A program made the position numbers and the translations under genes. From NCBI GenBank assembly GCA_040779335.1, contig JBFONV010000002.1, positions 186,001 to 250,000 on the forward strand: a stretch of DNA of 64,000 bases, read 5' to 3'. The notes beneath the pieces were generated by a model. That model made no database searches, was not told the origin of the DNA, and was given only the letters and a program-made list of their open reading frames with translations. This DNA is from JBFONV01 sp040779335 (GTDB lineage Bacteria; Pseudomonadota; Gammaproteobacteria; Enterobacterales; Alteromonadaceae). This document shows, piece after piece, positions 26,029 through 34,458 of this stretch. Position 1 is the first letter of the stretch, and each line of letters begins with the position of its first letter.

Positions 26029-27096
26029 GTGTCAGTTAATATTTACATTAAGATTATTGTGGATATTTTTGCTGTGAAATCAAAACCAACATCGTTCGAC
26101 ATTGCCTATCGTGCGGGTGTATCACAATCGACGGTTTCTAGGGCGTTAAGAAACAGTCCCTTAGTGAACGAGGAAACTCGACTTAAGGTACAAGCAATTG
26201 CCCAAGAGCTAAACTATAAAGTTGATAAAAATGCCAGTAGCTTAAGAACACAACGCAGTGCCACCATTGCTTTATTATTGTTTGAAGACCCAACCAGTGA
26301 CGACTCGTTGATTAATCCTTTCTTTCTCTCCATGTTAGGAAGCATCACCCGTGCATGCTCCAATAAAGGTTATGATCTGCTGGTTTCTTTCCAACAAATG
26401 AATAATGACTGGCATGCTGATTTTGAAGATACCAATAAGGCTGATGGCATTATTTTATTGGGCTATGGTGACTTTGTTGATTATGAAGAAAAACTTATTC
26501 AACTGATTGAACAAGATACGCGATTTGTTCGCTGGGGCGCCGAAGTGAAGCAACTCCCCATTGTCTCTGTCGGTTGTGATAATTTCCATGGCGGCTATCA
26601 AGTGACCGAGCATGTGATTAAAAATGGCCGTAAAGATTTTGCTTTTATCGGCGATGCGTCAAGCCATTCACCTGAACTTTTTGATCGTTACTTAGGTCAT
26701 TGCAAAGCTATTACAGATAATGGCTTAATCGTGAATAAAAAATTACAATTTGATGCTATTACTACCGATGAATCGGGTTATATAGCCACCTGCCAGTTGA
26801 TCGATAGCGAAGAGCCATTTGACGCTATTTTTGGTGCTTGCGATCTCGTCGCCATTGGCGCAATGCGGGCGTTAAAAGAGCACAACATCAAAGTTCCGGA
26901 AGATGTGGCTGTGGTCGGCTTTGACGATATTCCTTTAGCCAGCTTTACCACACCACCGTTAACGACCGCCCGTCAAAACAGCTTACTTGCAGGTGAATTA
27001 TTGGTAGAAAATTTAATTAAGCTAATCAACGAGGAAGAAGTTAGCACAACGCTTATGCCTACAAGTTTAATCATTCGTCAATCTTGCGGTAGTTAG
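26029..27096 (+). CDS. LacI family transcriptional regulator
   Basis: A 355-residue repressor-type regulator. The N-terminal HTH is PTSFDIAYRAGVSQSTVSRALRNSPLVNEETRLKVQAIAQELNYKVDKNASSLRTQ, including the hinge helix. The periplasmic-binding-protein-like effector domain has ALLLFEDP, FIGDASSHSPELFDRYLGH, FDAIFGACDLVAIGAMRALKEHNIKVPEDVAVVGFDDIPLASFTTPPLTT and a closing LIIRQSCG. Such proteins usually respond to sugars or nucleosides. The start is uncertain: GTG codons at 26029, 26059 and 26074 are possible, and the last places the HTH most conventionally. No sugar-uptake genes are adjacent, so its regulon is probably elsewhere. Confidence 0.9.
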   Translation: MSVNIYIKIIVDIFAVKSKPTSFDIAYRAGVSQSTVSRALRNSPLVNEETRLKVQAIAQELNYKVDKNASSLRTQRSATIALLLFEDPTSDDSLINPFFLSMLGSITRACSNKGYDLLVSFQQMNNDWHADFEDTNKADGIILLGYGDFVDYEEKLIQLIEQDTRFVRWGAEVKQLPIVSVGCDNFHGGYQVTEHVIKNGRKDFAFIGDASSHSPELFDRYLGHCKAITDNGLIVNKKLQFDAITTDESGYIATCQLIDSEEPFDAIFGACDLVAIGAMRALKEHNIKVPEDVAVVGFDDIPLASFTTPPLTTARQNSLLAGELLVENLIKLINEEEVSTTLMPTSLIIRQSCGS

Positions 27097-27129
27097 GAAC
27101 TCATTAATAAATTCTTCACACTGTAAGGA

Positions 27130-28134
27130 TTAGCGTTCTGTATTCCAACTAAATAAATAGGCTCCTAAGGATAAAAACAACACACTCATAAGCACTAAAA
27201 TGCCGAGATGATAACTAATATCAGCTAATGTTGCCCCTTCAGTGATAATTTTACGTGCGCCAGCAACTAAGTGAGTTAAGGGCAAAAAGTCGGCAAATAT
27301 TTTTAGCTCATTGGGTGCCCCCTCCAAACTAAACCAAACGCCAGAGAGCATCATCATCGGCCAAGAAGTTAAGTTAAGCAAGCCACCGATAAGCTCCTCA
27401 CTTTTACTGCGACTGGCCACCAGTAGCCCTAAAGTGATCAAACTAAAAGCGCCTAATACCCCCACCACCAGTAAATCAACATAACGACCCAACATATAAA
27501 AATCAAAGAACAGATTGCACCCGATATACACTACGCTCGACATGAAGATAACAATGAACATACGCGACAATAATTGCGCAAGAACAAATTCTAACGCTGA
27601 TAACGGTGTCGCTTTTAAGCGCTTTAATACCGAGTTTTTCCTATAACGAACAATCACATAACCAACGCCAAATAAACAACTGAACATCATGTTCATCCCT
27701 AAAATCCCAGGTAGTACCCAGTCAACGTAGCGAATGCCCTTTCCTTGGGTGAGTTCACGAGTAAAGTTGTGTTCAGCCGATAGAAAAATTTTCTCAACGA
27801 GGTAACTATTGGGAGCTTGTTCATTGACCCAATAGGTTTGCCGCTTAAAATCTATCAATAAATCAATACTGTGATTAGCCAATTTCACTTTAGCTTTTTC
27901 GATATTTTGATAATTGATAAATTCAATATATTGGGTTTCAAGAAACGCAGATTGAGATGCAGGTAGTTCTAGCACCCCAATTTTATATGATGCTTTGCCA
28001 TTACCCGAAAAAATAAACGAAAGTCCCACCAAGAGTAATATAGGAAAAATTAAGTTCCAACTCAGTGACGACCTATCTCTGAAAAATTCAATATTGCGTG
28101 CCTTAAACACTGCAAAAAAGCGTTTGAAATTCAT
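27130..28134 (-). CDS. ABC-2 type transporter permease
   Basis: A 334-residue membrane protein with a first helix at about residues 25-43 (LSWNLIFPILLLVGLSFIF) and an extracytoplasmic domain to about residue 135. Five further hydrophobic segments lie near 142-165, 185-210, 218-243, 252-275 and 308-328. The order ILGMNMMFSCLFGVGYVIVRYRKNSVLKRLKATPLSALEFVLAQLLSRM is typical of ABC-2 permeases, as in drug, NatB or polysaccharide exporters. It starts one base after the stop of the ATPase gene, so the two are translationally coupled and form one exporter. Substrate unknown. Confidence 0.9.
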   Translation of the reverse strand: MNFKRFFAVFKARNIEFFRDRSSLSWNLIFPILLLVGLSFIFSGNGKASYKIGVLELPASQSAFLETQYIEFINYQNIEKAKVKLANHSIDLLIDFKRQTYWVNEQAPNSYLVEKIFLSAEHNFTRELTQGKGIRYVDWVLPGILGMNMMFSCLFGVGYVIVRYRKNSVLKRLKATPLSALEFVLAQLLSRMFIVIFMSSVVYIGCNLFFDFYMLGRYVDLLVVGVLGAFSLITLGLLVASRSKSEELIGGLLNLTSWPMMMLSGVWFSLEGAPNELKIFADFLPLTHLVAGARKIITEGATLADISYHLGILVLMSVLFLSLGAYLFSWNTER

Positions 28135-28135
28135 G

Positions 28136-29017
28136 CTATTCCCTCAATGTGTGGCCCGTTAATTTTAAAAATAAATCGTCTAAGTTTGCTGATTTCACAT
28201 GCAAACCTTCTAATGAAACCTGATTTTTCATTAACAAAGACAAAGTATTTTCTACGTTATCCGACATGATCTCAACGCGATCACCAATTGTTTGCCACTC
28301 ATAAATGCTAATAAGTTCATCACTGATTTGGCGTTTAGGTAAATAGATAAATACGTTATTGAAATGTTTGTCCAACAACTGATGGGGGGTGCCACTTTCT
28401 ATAACGCGCCCCTGATCCATGATGACAATATCGTCACATAATTGTTCTGCTTCATCCATATAATGGGTTGTAAGTACAATCGTTTTATCTTCCGCTTTGA
28501 TGTTTTTGATCAACTGCCAAAAATTTCGACGTGCCTGAGGATCTAACCCCGTAGTCGGCTCATCTAAAAATATAATATCAGGATCATTCACCAGCGCTAA
28601 TGCCAGCAATAATCTTTGCCGTTGGCCTCCAGAAAGCAGTCTGTTGTCTCTATCTAAAAACTCATCTAAATCACACAACTCAATAAGCTGTGATTGCGGC
28701 AATGTCTGCTGATAAAACGATGCAAACAAGTTAAGCGTTTCTTTAACGGTCAAAAAGTCTTGTAACGCCGTGTGTTGAAACTGAATACCTATTTGATGTG
28801 ATACTGAATCATTAACAGGTTTACCATAAAACAAAACTTCTCCGGCAGTTGCAGCGATGATCCCTTCCATAATCTCAATGGTGGTGGTTTTACCCGCCCC
28901 ATTGGGACCAAGCAACCCAAAACAATGGCCCTTTTCAATGGCAAAAGAAACATTATCAACCGCTGCTAAAGCGCCATATCGCTTGATCAAATTGTTAACC
29001 TTGATCACTTCACCCAT
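28136..29017 (-). CDS. ABC transporter ATP-binding protein
   Basis: A 293-residue ATPase from ATG 29017, chosen because GGAAG lies six bases upstream and MGEVIKVNNLIKRYGALAAVDNVSF is the normal start. It has Walker A GLLGPNGAGKTTTIEI, the Q-loop region IGIQFQHTALQDFLT, signature LLSGGQRQRLLLALALV, Walker B IIFLDEPTTGLDPQARR and switch His in LTTHYMDEAEQLCDD. The C-terminal extension (about 215-293) with ILPxKxxSLEGLHVKSANLDDLFLKLTGHTLRE-like content is typical of the DrrA/CcmA-type exporter ATPases. It pairs with the downstream ABC-2 permease. Confidence 0.93.
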   Translation of the reverse strand: MGEVIKVNNLIKRYGALAAVDNVSFAIEKGHCFGLLGPNGAGKTTTIEIMEGIIAATAGEVLFYGKPVNDSVSHQIGIQFQHTALQDFLTVKETLNLFASFYQQTLPQSQLIELCDLDEFLDRDNRLLSGGQRQRLLLALALVNDPDIIFLDEPTTGLDPQARRNFWQLIKNIKAEDKTIVLTTHYMDEAEQLCDDIVIMDQGRVIESGTPHQLLDKHFNNVFIYLPKRQISDELISIYEWQTIGDRVEIMSDNVENTLSLLMKNQVSLEGLHVKSANLDDLFLKLTGHTLRE

Positions 29018-29108
29018 CTTCGTCTTCCAATTATTACCATTAAATAGCATGGTTATTTACTTGCGTTTTATTTTAACGTATTTATGTTTTCTTTAACTGG
29101 AGTGTACG

Positions 29109-29300
29109 ATGAAAACACAAACAAACAATGATACCTACATAAATAAAGTCCAAGTTGAGCTCTCTGAGGGAGTACTGGCTAAATTAATTTCCAGTGGTTT
29201 ACTGCATGGTAATGAATGCAAATGTCTTAACTTAGCAGCCAAAAAAGTGGTTTGGCAATTACTGTTAAAAAGTAGCCTGCTGCCTGAGCCAAACCTATAA
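29109..29300 (+). CDS. small hypothetical protein
   Basis: A 63-residue product with a good ribosome site (CTGGAGTG seven bases before the ATG). It is polar at the start, then VQVELSEGVLAKLISSGLLHGNECKCLNLAAKKVVWQLLLKSSLL. It contains a Cys-x-Cys and an amphipathic helix but no signal peptide. I do not recognise the family. It is divergent from the ABC exporter and could be regulatory or simply a small orphan protein. Confidence 0.6.
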   Translation: MKTQTNNDTYINKVQVELSEGVLAKLISSGLLHGNECKCLNLAAKKVVWQLLLKSSLLPEPNL

Positions 29301-29396
29301 ACGAAGTATTATCAAAAGTTTTAACAACTTGAAAACTGGCTCAAGATATTAACGTAAACTTAAGCATAATTAAGTTGAGTGGCCAAATTGGGCGTT

Positions 29397-29567
29397 ATGA
29401 AAACAATAACTGACAACCTAATTAGGCTCGTTTATCCCGATGATGCCAAATCAACTCAGAAGCGGCAATGCTATTATCAGGCAATGAAAAACAATGGTGC
29501 CGGTAAAGCAAACATCAAACTTAGTGCGAACATTTTAGATTATTTTTTGCACTGGCTGATAAATTGA
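29397..29567 (+). CDS. possible small protein of 56 residues (doubtful)
   Basis: A short frame starting MKTITDNLIRLVYPDDAKSTQ, with an in-frame GTG 18 bases upstream. It has no clear ribosome site, and its last 28 bases overlap the 3' end of tmcA on the other strand. The amino-acid composition is not obviously random, but nothing recognisable is present. I keep it only as a low-confidence entry. Confidence 0.22.
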   Translation: MKTITDNLIRLVYPDDAKSTQKRQCYYQAMKNNGAGKANIKLSANILDYFLHWLIN

Positions 29568-31738
29568 ATCAAATGCTCGTTTAGCGCTTTTTTTCCCGTT
29601 AAAGCGTATATATCGCAAGTCTGCGCAACTGACTTTTTCTGCAGTATTCGTGTGATCAAAGGTAATATGCTTGCTGAGAATGGCTTGTGCATTTGCCTTA
29701 GTAACCACTGGTGCAGGCCATAAACGCAGGCACTGTATAACCGTTGGTGACTGACAAAATCATCAACGCTGTTTTGATCCATGTCGGTAAGTTCAGACAG
29801 ATATGTTTTTGGCATCGCATGTAATATTTGCCAAATAACCTTCGCACTTAACGATTGATATTCATCCGTTAACAGGTAATCAAATGTCCGATAAAACGCA
29901 TGAGTGATTTCATTAGACAAGACTTCACTTTTACTATTTAAGTGTTTTAAAACCATAACGGAGTATTCTCCGCTAGCGTTATCTTGTTTAAATCCAACGC
30001 GGGCAACGTTAAAGTCTGCCTGCAACCAAAAATTCAATAGCGCTTGACTTAAACCAAAACTTGAGCCGATAAAATCAAAATATTCTCTTTGGGCATATGC
30101 CTCTATTTCAGCTAAAAATCGGCTGCCTATCCCAGTGCTTTGCAATTGAGGATGTACTGCTATTCGCATAATACGACAATAGCGATAATCAAATGCGGAT
30201 GTTATGCCACAATGGGTTAGTAATGATTGAGGAATAAACTGATCTCTTAATCGTCGCTCATTATTTTTAACAGCCCTAATTTCATCCTCATCGCACTGTC
30301 CTTCCTTCATCAGCAAAGCAACAGCCACTATATTGTCCTGCGTTTTTAGCGAAACAATACTGATGTTCTGGTTTTCCAATATCAACTTGAGGTCGCTTGG
30401 TGACGTTTGATAATGCGCGGTAACCAGCACAGCGAACAACTGACTTAGCAAACGTTCATCTTGTATCAGCTCTGATGCTTTATAGACTTCAAAGTCTAGT
30501 TCGTTGAAAACAAAGCATTGTTCCTTATCCAGCATTGTTGGCAACTGAGCATTAAGTAAGCAAGTATCAAAAATAAACTGCTCTAGGGGATCATCTGCAG
30601 CCCACCTGATCGGTTCGTTGATATGTAAAAGCTGCCATTGTGGGGCATGTAAATTAAGCACTTGGGTAAATTTAAGCGTAAAGCCTCTCCCCGCGCCTTC
30701 ATAACCATGTTGAGTACTTGAAAAGGCAATGCGAGAATATTGTTTCATCAGTTGTGTTAACAGATAAACGGGTACCGCCGCGGCCTCATCAATCAATACT
30801 AAGGTTGCGCTAGGCTTGTCTTTAATTAATCGATCGATGGCAACAAATTCAACCGTGCCATTTTCATGATGTAAGCACTGATTTTGAAAATGAGCATCGG
30901 GTAGACATTGTTTCAGCTGCTGAAAAAAAATGTCTAAACACTGAACATGAGGCGCTGAAACCAAAACATGCTGCTTTTGCTCTACCGTTAGTAAAAGCTG
31001 TTGGCAAGCAATAGCAAGCGCAGAGGATTTTCCGCGACCGCGGTCGGCTGTCAGTACTAGTGGTCGATTGCGATGCCCTCTAGCAACTTTTATAACCGCC
31101 TGCACCGCGTGATGTTGTCCTTCGCTCGCGCAACCTAAAGGGAAAGTTTGGTTATCGCTATTTAAAATCAACTCGGTTGGGACACTAGGCAAAGGTTTAC
31201 CTTGCTCAATAACGTCAACATTCTCACTATTAAAAAATTGATTAAATAAACGTTGGTAATATGGGCTCGACGTTGATTGAGAAGAGTCTTCAGCGGCATT
31301 AGGCCAGATCACGAACAAAACCCCGCCCGCGACAAGCGTGCCTGATAGTGCAGCCAATGAGTCAATATTGATATCATTATCAAAAAAAACTAAATAGTCA
31401 CTTTCAGTGCCTAACATGTTGCGATAATTTTGACTGTTTATAGTGGCTAAACGGTTGCCAGTATCACTAAAAAAATACCAAACCTTTTCACGTGTTATTT
31501 GGGAAGCATTGTTTTGATGTGGAAAACTATCGAGAGATTTTAATAATTGCATTGCCCATGCGGTATCGCCAGCCAAAATCACTAACCTACGTTGCTTTAA
31601 TCGCGAGGCGTTAACCTGATATGAACTTAACCAAATGTTGAATGCTTGATGAACCATTGACACAATACTGGGAAAAATAACCTCAAGTCTACCAAGCAGA
31701 TTGTAAAACTCATACTCAATTTTACCACCTAGACACAT
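29540..31738 (-). CDS. tmcA: tRNA(Met) cytidine acetyltransferase
   Basis: TmcA acetylates the wobble cytidine (ac4C34) of elongator tRNA-Met using acetyl-CoA and ATP. Up to 732 residues. Visible are the N-terminal DUF1726-like region with RLVILAGDTAWAMQLL and LAALSGTLVAGG, the helicase-like ATPase with Walker A TADRGRGKSSALAIA and Walker B LVLIDEAAAVPVYLL, then STQHGYEGAGRGFTLKF and EPIRWAADDPLEQF. A GNAT acetyltransferase core follows (RIMRIAVHPQLQSTGIGSRFLAEIEAYA, FIGSSFGLSQALLNFW). The start is uncertain: ATG 31738 gives the longest form and ATG 31657 one 27 residues shorter; neither has a strong ribosome site. Confidence 0.94.
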   Translation of the reverse strand: MCLGGKIEYEFYNLLGRLEVIFPSIVSMVHQAFNIWLSSYQVNASRLKQRRLVILAGDTAWAMQLLKSLDSFPHQNNASQITREKVWYFFSDTGNRLATINSQNYRNMLGTESDYLVFFDNDINIDSLAALSGTLVAGGVLFVIWPNAAEDSSQSTSSPYYQRLFNQFFNSENVDVIEQGKPLPSVPTELILNSDNQTFPLGCASEGQHHAVQAVIKVARGHRNRPLVLTADRGRGKSSALAIACQQLLLTVEQKQHVLVSAPHVQCLDIFFQQLKQCLPDAHFQNQCLHHENGTVEFVAIDRLIKDKPSATLVLIDEAAAVPVYLLTQLMKQYSRIAFSSTQHGYEGAGRGFTLKFTQVLNLHAPQWQLLHINEPIRWAADDPLEQFIFDTCLLNAQLPTMLDKEQCFVFNELDFEVYKASELIQDERLLSQLFAVLVTAHYQTSPSDLKLILENQNISIVSLKTQDNIVAVALLMKEGQCDEDEIRAVKNNERRLRDQFIPQSLLTHCGITSAFDYRYCRIMRIAVHPQLQSTGIGSRFLAEIEAYAQREYFDFIGSSFGLSQALLNFWLQADFNVARVGFKQDNASGEYSVMVLKHLNSKSEVLSNEITHAFYRTFDYLLTDEYQSLSAKVIWQILHAMPKTYLSELTDMDQNSVDDFVSHQRLYSACVYGLHQWLLRQMHKPFSASILPLITRILQKKSVAQTCDIYALTGKKALNEHLIQFISQCKK

Positions 31739-31838
31739 CTTTATAGTTAAACATCATCAATAACTTATACTAAATCTCGATTTCAACGCATTAGTGCATC
31801 CTTGCTCCCCCCATGAATATCTATTAGCTAAGCTCGGG

Positions 31839-31858
31839 TTAAATATGTACATATTTAA
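31839..31858. repeat. 20-bp perfect palindrome upstream of tmcA and the PA3496-like gene
   Basis: TTAAATATGTACATATTTAA reads identically on both strands. It lies in the divergent promoter region, 101 bases from the long tmcA start and 128 bases before the PA3496-like gene. It has no T run typical of a terminator, so an operator is plausible. Confidence 0.6.
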
Positions 31859-31986
31859 TAAGACCAATAATCTTTAATTTAAAAATTTGAAAATTTAAAC
31901 GTTGTTGCCTATGTTCAAATAATATGGAATGACAAACTGCACGAACGGCATTTTGACTTAAAACGATAACCAATAAGTAGCGATAT

Positions 31987-32181
31987 ATGGCCAATAATTC
32001 GTTTGATGACGCATTTGATAAAAATGAAAACGATGACTTTCAAAAAAATAACTATGAAAAGGAGTTTGCGAACTCCGAGGATGCTGTTCGCCACGCTAAA
32101 ATTCACCGCAGAATTGAAGACATACTTGAGCAAAAACGCTTGAAAGAGTTACTTGATGACAGCGAAGATTGGGACATTTGA
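31987..32181 (+). CDS. PA3496 family small protein (putative envelope integrity)
   Basis: A 64-residue highly charged protein: an acidic, Asn-rich N-terminal half and a basic-to-acidic helix VRHAKIHRRIEDILEQKRLKELLDDSEDWDI. The RRIEDxLExxRLKxLLxD..DWDI ending is what I know from the PA3496 family, annotated as putative envelope-integrity proteins in Pseudomonas and marine gammaproteobacteria. There is no signal peptide. The biochemical role is unknown. Confidence 0.7.
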   Translation: MANNSFDDAFDKNENDDFQKNNYEKEFANSEDAVRHAKIHRRIEDILEQKRLKELLDDSEDWDI

Positions 32182-32311
32182 AACTGTTAACTACTAATAA
32201 CAATCACTTTTCTCACCGTATCTAATGGCAATAGTCCTAACAGCGTCGTAGCACAAAAGCTATGAATCAAGTATGGTAGATATTTTCCAACACCTAAAAG
32301 AATAACAAGCC

Positions 32312-33604
32312 ATGAAAAAATTACTGCTGCCTCTATTGATTGGTTTTGCCTGCAATACCGTTCAAGCCGACACTACTACTGTTGATCAACTCGCCGACAA
32401 AGTGGAAGCCGATGTTATTAAATGGCGACGCCATTTTCATCAACACCCTGAGCTATCGAATAGAGAATTTGAAACGGCGAAAACCATCGCTAAATATTTA
32501 GTCTCTTTGGGATTAGACGTACAAACAGGTGTTGCTAAAACGGGCGTAGTGGCCATTTTAGATTCAGGTAAGCCAGGACCTGTCGTTGCCCTTAGAGCAG
32601 ATATTGACGGCTTACCCGTAACAGAAGATGTAGATTTACCCTTTGCCTCGAAAGTTCGTTCAACTAATAACGGTTTTGATGTTGGGGTTATGCATGCGTG
32701 TGGTCACGACACTCACATTGCCATGTTAATGGGCGCCGCGAAAGTATTGACTGACATGAAAGAACAACTGCGTGGCAAAGTAAAATTTATTTTTCAACCT
32801 GCTGAAGAAGGTGCTCCGGCAGGAGAAACAGGCGGCGCTGAAGTCATGGTAAAAGAGGGCGTATTAAAATCACCTGATGTCGATGTTATTTTTGGCCTAC
32901 ATATTCGTTCAGGACTCGACGTTGGCACGGTACATTATCGTGAAGGTGGCTTAATGGCAGCTGTTGATCCCTATAAAATTGTTGTCAAAGGTAAACAATC
33001 TCATGGTGCTTCTCCTTGGTATAGTGTCGATCCAATCGTGACATCCGCACAAATAATTTTGGGGTTACAAACAATTGTCAGTCGTGAGATTGAATTAATT
33101 GATAGTGCAGCGGTTGTTAGTGTTGGCATGATCCATGGTGGAAATCGTTCCAACATTATCCCTAGTGAAGTCGAGTTGGTCGGCACCATTCGTACCTTAA
33201 ACCCAGAAATCAGAAAACATATTCACGAAGCCGTTCATCGCAAAGCCACAAATATTGCAAAAAGCATGAATGCGACAGCAGAGGTCACATTACCACTTGA
33301 TTACAGTTATCCCATTACTTATAACGATCCTAAGTTAATGCGCGATATGCTACCAGCAATAACAGACACTGCCGGCGCAGATAATACCTTTGTATCTAAT
33401 GCCGTAACAATTGCAGAAGACTTCTCTTTTTACCAAGAAGAAATACCTGGGTTATATTTGTTCCTTGGTGGCAAGAGTTTAGACATGCCAGCATCGCAAG
33501 CGCCCGACCATCACACACCGAAATTTGAAATTGACGAAAGTGGCATGAAACTGGGGGTTAGATTACTATCTAACCTAACCTTGGATTATATGAACAAAAA
33601 CTAG
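32312..33604 (+). CDS. secreted M20 family amidohydrolase/peptidase
   Basis: A 430-residue exported metal-dependent amidohydrolase. The signal peptide is residues 1-19 (MKKLLLPLLIGFACNTVQA). The M20D pattern follows: WRRHFHQHPELSNREFETAKTIA, VALRADIDGLPVTE, GVMHACGHDTHIAMLMGAAKVL (metal-ligand Cys-x-His), FIFQPAEEG, the dimerisation-domain KIVVKGKQSHGASPW, and the C-terminal metal His in APDHHTPKFEID. Relatives cleave N-acyl amino acids, hippurate or IAA-amino acid conjugates; the signal peptide places this one in the periplasm or outside. It is followed by a strong terminator and pdxH. Confidence 0.92.
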   Translation: MKKLLLPLLIGFACNTVQADTTTVDQLADKVEADVIKWRRHFHQHPELSNREFETAKTIAKYLVSLGLDVQTGVAKTGVVAILDSGKPGPVVALRADIDGLPVTEDVDLPFASKVRSTNNGFDVGVMHACGHDTHIAMLMGAAKVLTDMKEQLRGKVKFIFQPAEEGAPAGETGGAEVMVKEGVLKSPDVDVIFGLHIRSGLDVGTVHYREGGLMAAVDPYKIVVKGKQSHGASPWYSVDPIVTSAQIILGLQTIVSREIELIDSAAVVSVGMIHGGNRSNIIPSEVELVGTIRTLNPEIRKHIHEAVHRKATNIAKSMNATAEVTLPLDYSYPITYNDPKLMRDMLPAITDTAGADNTFVSNAVTIAEDFSFYQEEIPGLYLFLGGKSLDMPASQAPDHHTPKFEIDESGMKLGVRLLSNLTLDYMNKN

Positions 33605-33624
33605 TTCAACTCCATTTGGGAATT

Positions 33625-33650
33625 AAAAGAGACGTAATTACGTCTCTTTT
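33625..33650. terminator. terminator between the M20 gene and pdxH
   Basis: A 26-bp perfect palindrome with arms AAAAGAGACGTAA and TTACGTCTCTTTT, followed by a further T on the plus strand. It lies 21 bases after the M20 stop codon. Confidence 0.85.
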
Positions 33651-33715
33651 TCATTTGTTTTAAACTAAAAACTGCTAAGATATCGTTCAAATTCAAATAG
33701 AAACTTACCAATCGC

Positions 33716-34369
33716 ATGACCTTTATAGAAAAGCTTCGCTGTCTTTTTACTTTTGGGCAAGGTGTAGCACTTCCTCTCCCTGAAATATCACCTGACAGTT
33801 CCCCGATGACATTATTTGAGCAATGGTTTAATGATGCCAATAAATCAGGTATTTTGCTGCCCGAGGCCATGTCGGTAAGTAGTTGTAACAATGATGGCCA
33901 GCCTTCTTCTCGTATGGTATTACTAAAAGAGTTTGACCAAAATGGTTTTGTTTTTTATACCAATTACACTAGCCGTAAGAGCCATGAACTGGACGAAAAT
34001 GCTAAGGTCGCTTTATTATTTCACTGGAGCGTATTGCAGCGACAAGTGCGTATTGAAGGGCACGTAGAAAAGGTCAGTAAAGAACAATCCGAACGTTATT
34101 TTCATAGCCGTGACCGAGGCAGCCAAATTGGCGCATGGGCTTCAAAGCAAAGCAGTAAAATGATGAGCGATGATGAATTAAAAGAACGCGTTGACTATTA
34201 CACGACAAAATTTGCTGATGGTCCGGTCCCTTTACCCGAGTTTTGGGGAGGTTGGCGGATAAAACCTCATTATATTGAATTTTGGCAAGGACGTGCAAGC
34301 CGATTACATGATCGTATTTGTTTTCAACAAGATGGTGAAAACTGGCAACACTTTAAACTTCATCCTTAA
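33716..34369 (+). CDS. pdxH: pyridoxamine 5'-phosphate oxidase
   Basis: PdxH oxidises pyridoxine or pyridoxamine 5'-phosphate to pyridoxal 5'-phosphate using FMN. It has 217 residues. Signatures are LFEQWFNDANKSGILLPEAMSVSS, SSRMVLLKEFDQNGFVFYTNYTSRKSHELDENAKVALLFHW, RQVRIEGHVEKVS, YFHSRDRGSQIGAWASKQS, and the C-terminal FWGGWRIKPHYIEFWQGRASRLHDRI motif. The end HPx.. is slightly truncated relative to the usual RLxP terminus (KLHP here). Stand-alone, converging with oadB. Confidence 0.97.
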   Translation: MTFIEKLRCLFTFGQGVALPLPEISPDSSPMTLFEQWFNDANKSGILLPEAMSVSSCNNDGQPSSRMVLLKEFDQNGFVFYTNYTSRKSHELDENAKVALLFHWSVLQRQVRIEGHVEKVSKEQSERYFHSRDRGSQIGAWASKQSSKMMSDDELKERVDYYTTKFADGPVPLPEFWGGWRIKPHYIEFWQGRASRLHDRICFQQDGENWQHFKLHP

Positions 34370-34421
34370 ATAGATATTTATCTTCAAAAATACCGGTATC
34401 GACAATGAATAGACATTAAAA

Positions 34422-34444
34422 AAGGAAGCATCGCTTCCTTCTTT
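34422..34444. terminator. terminator between pdxH and oadB
   Basis: Stem AAGGAAGC (34422-34429) / GCTTCCTT (34433-34440) with an ATC loop and A/T-rich flanks on both sides. It serves the convergent pdxH and oadGAB transcripts. Confidence 0.78.
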
Positions 34445-34458
34445 ATTATGACGGTCGG

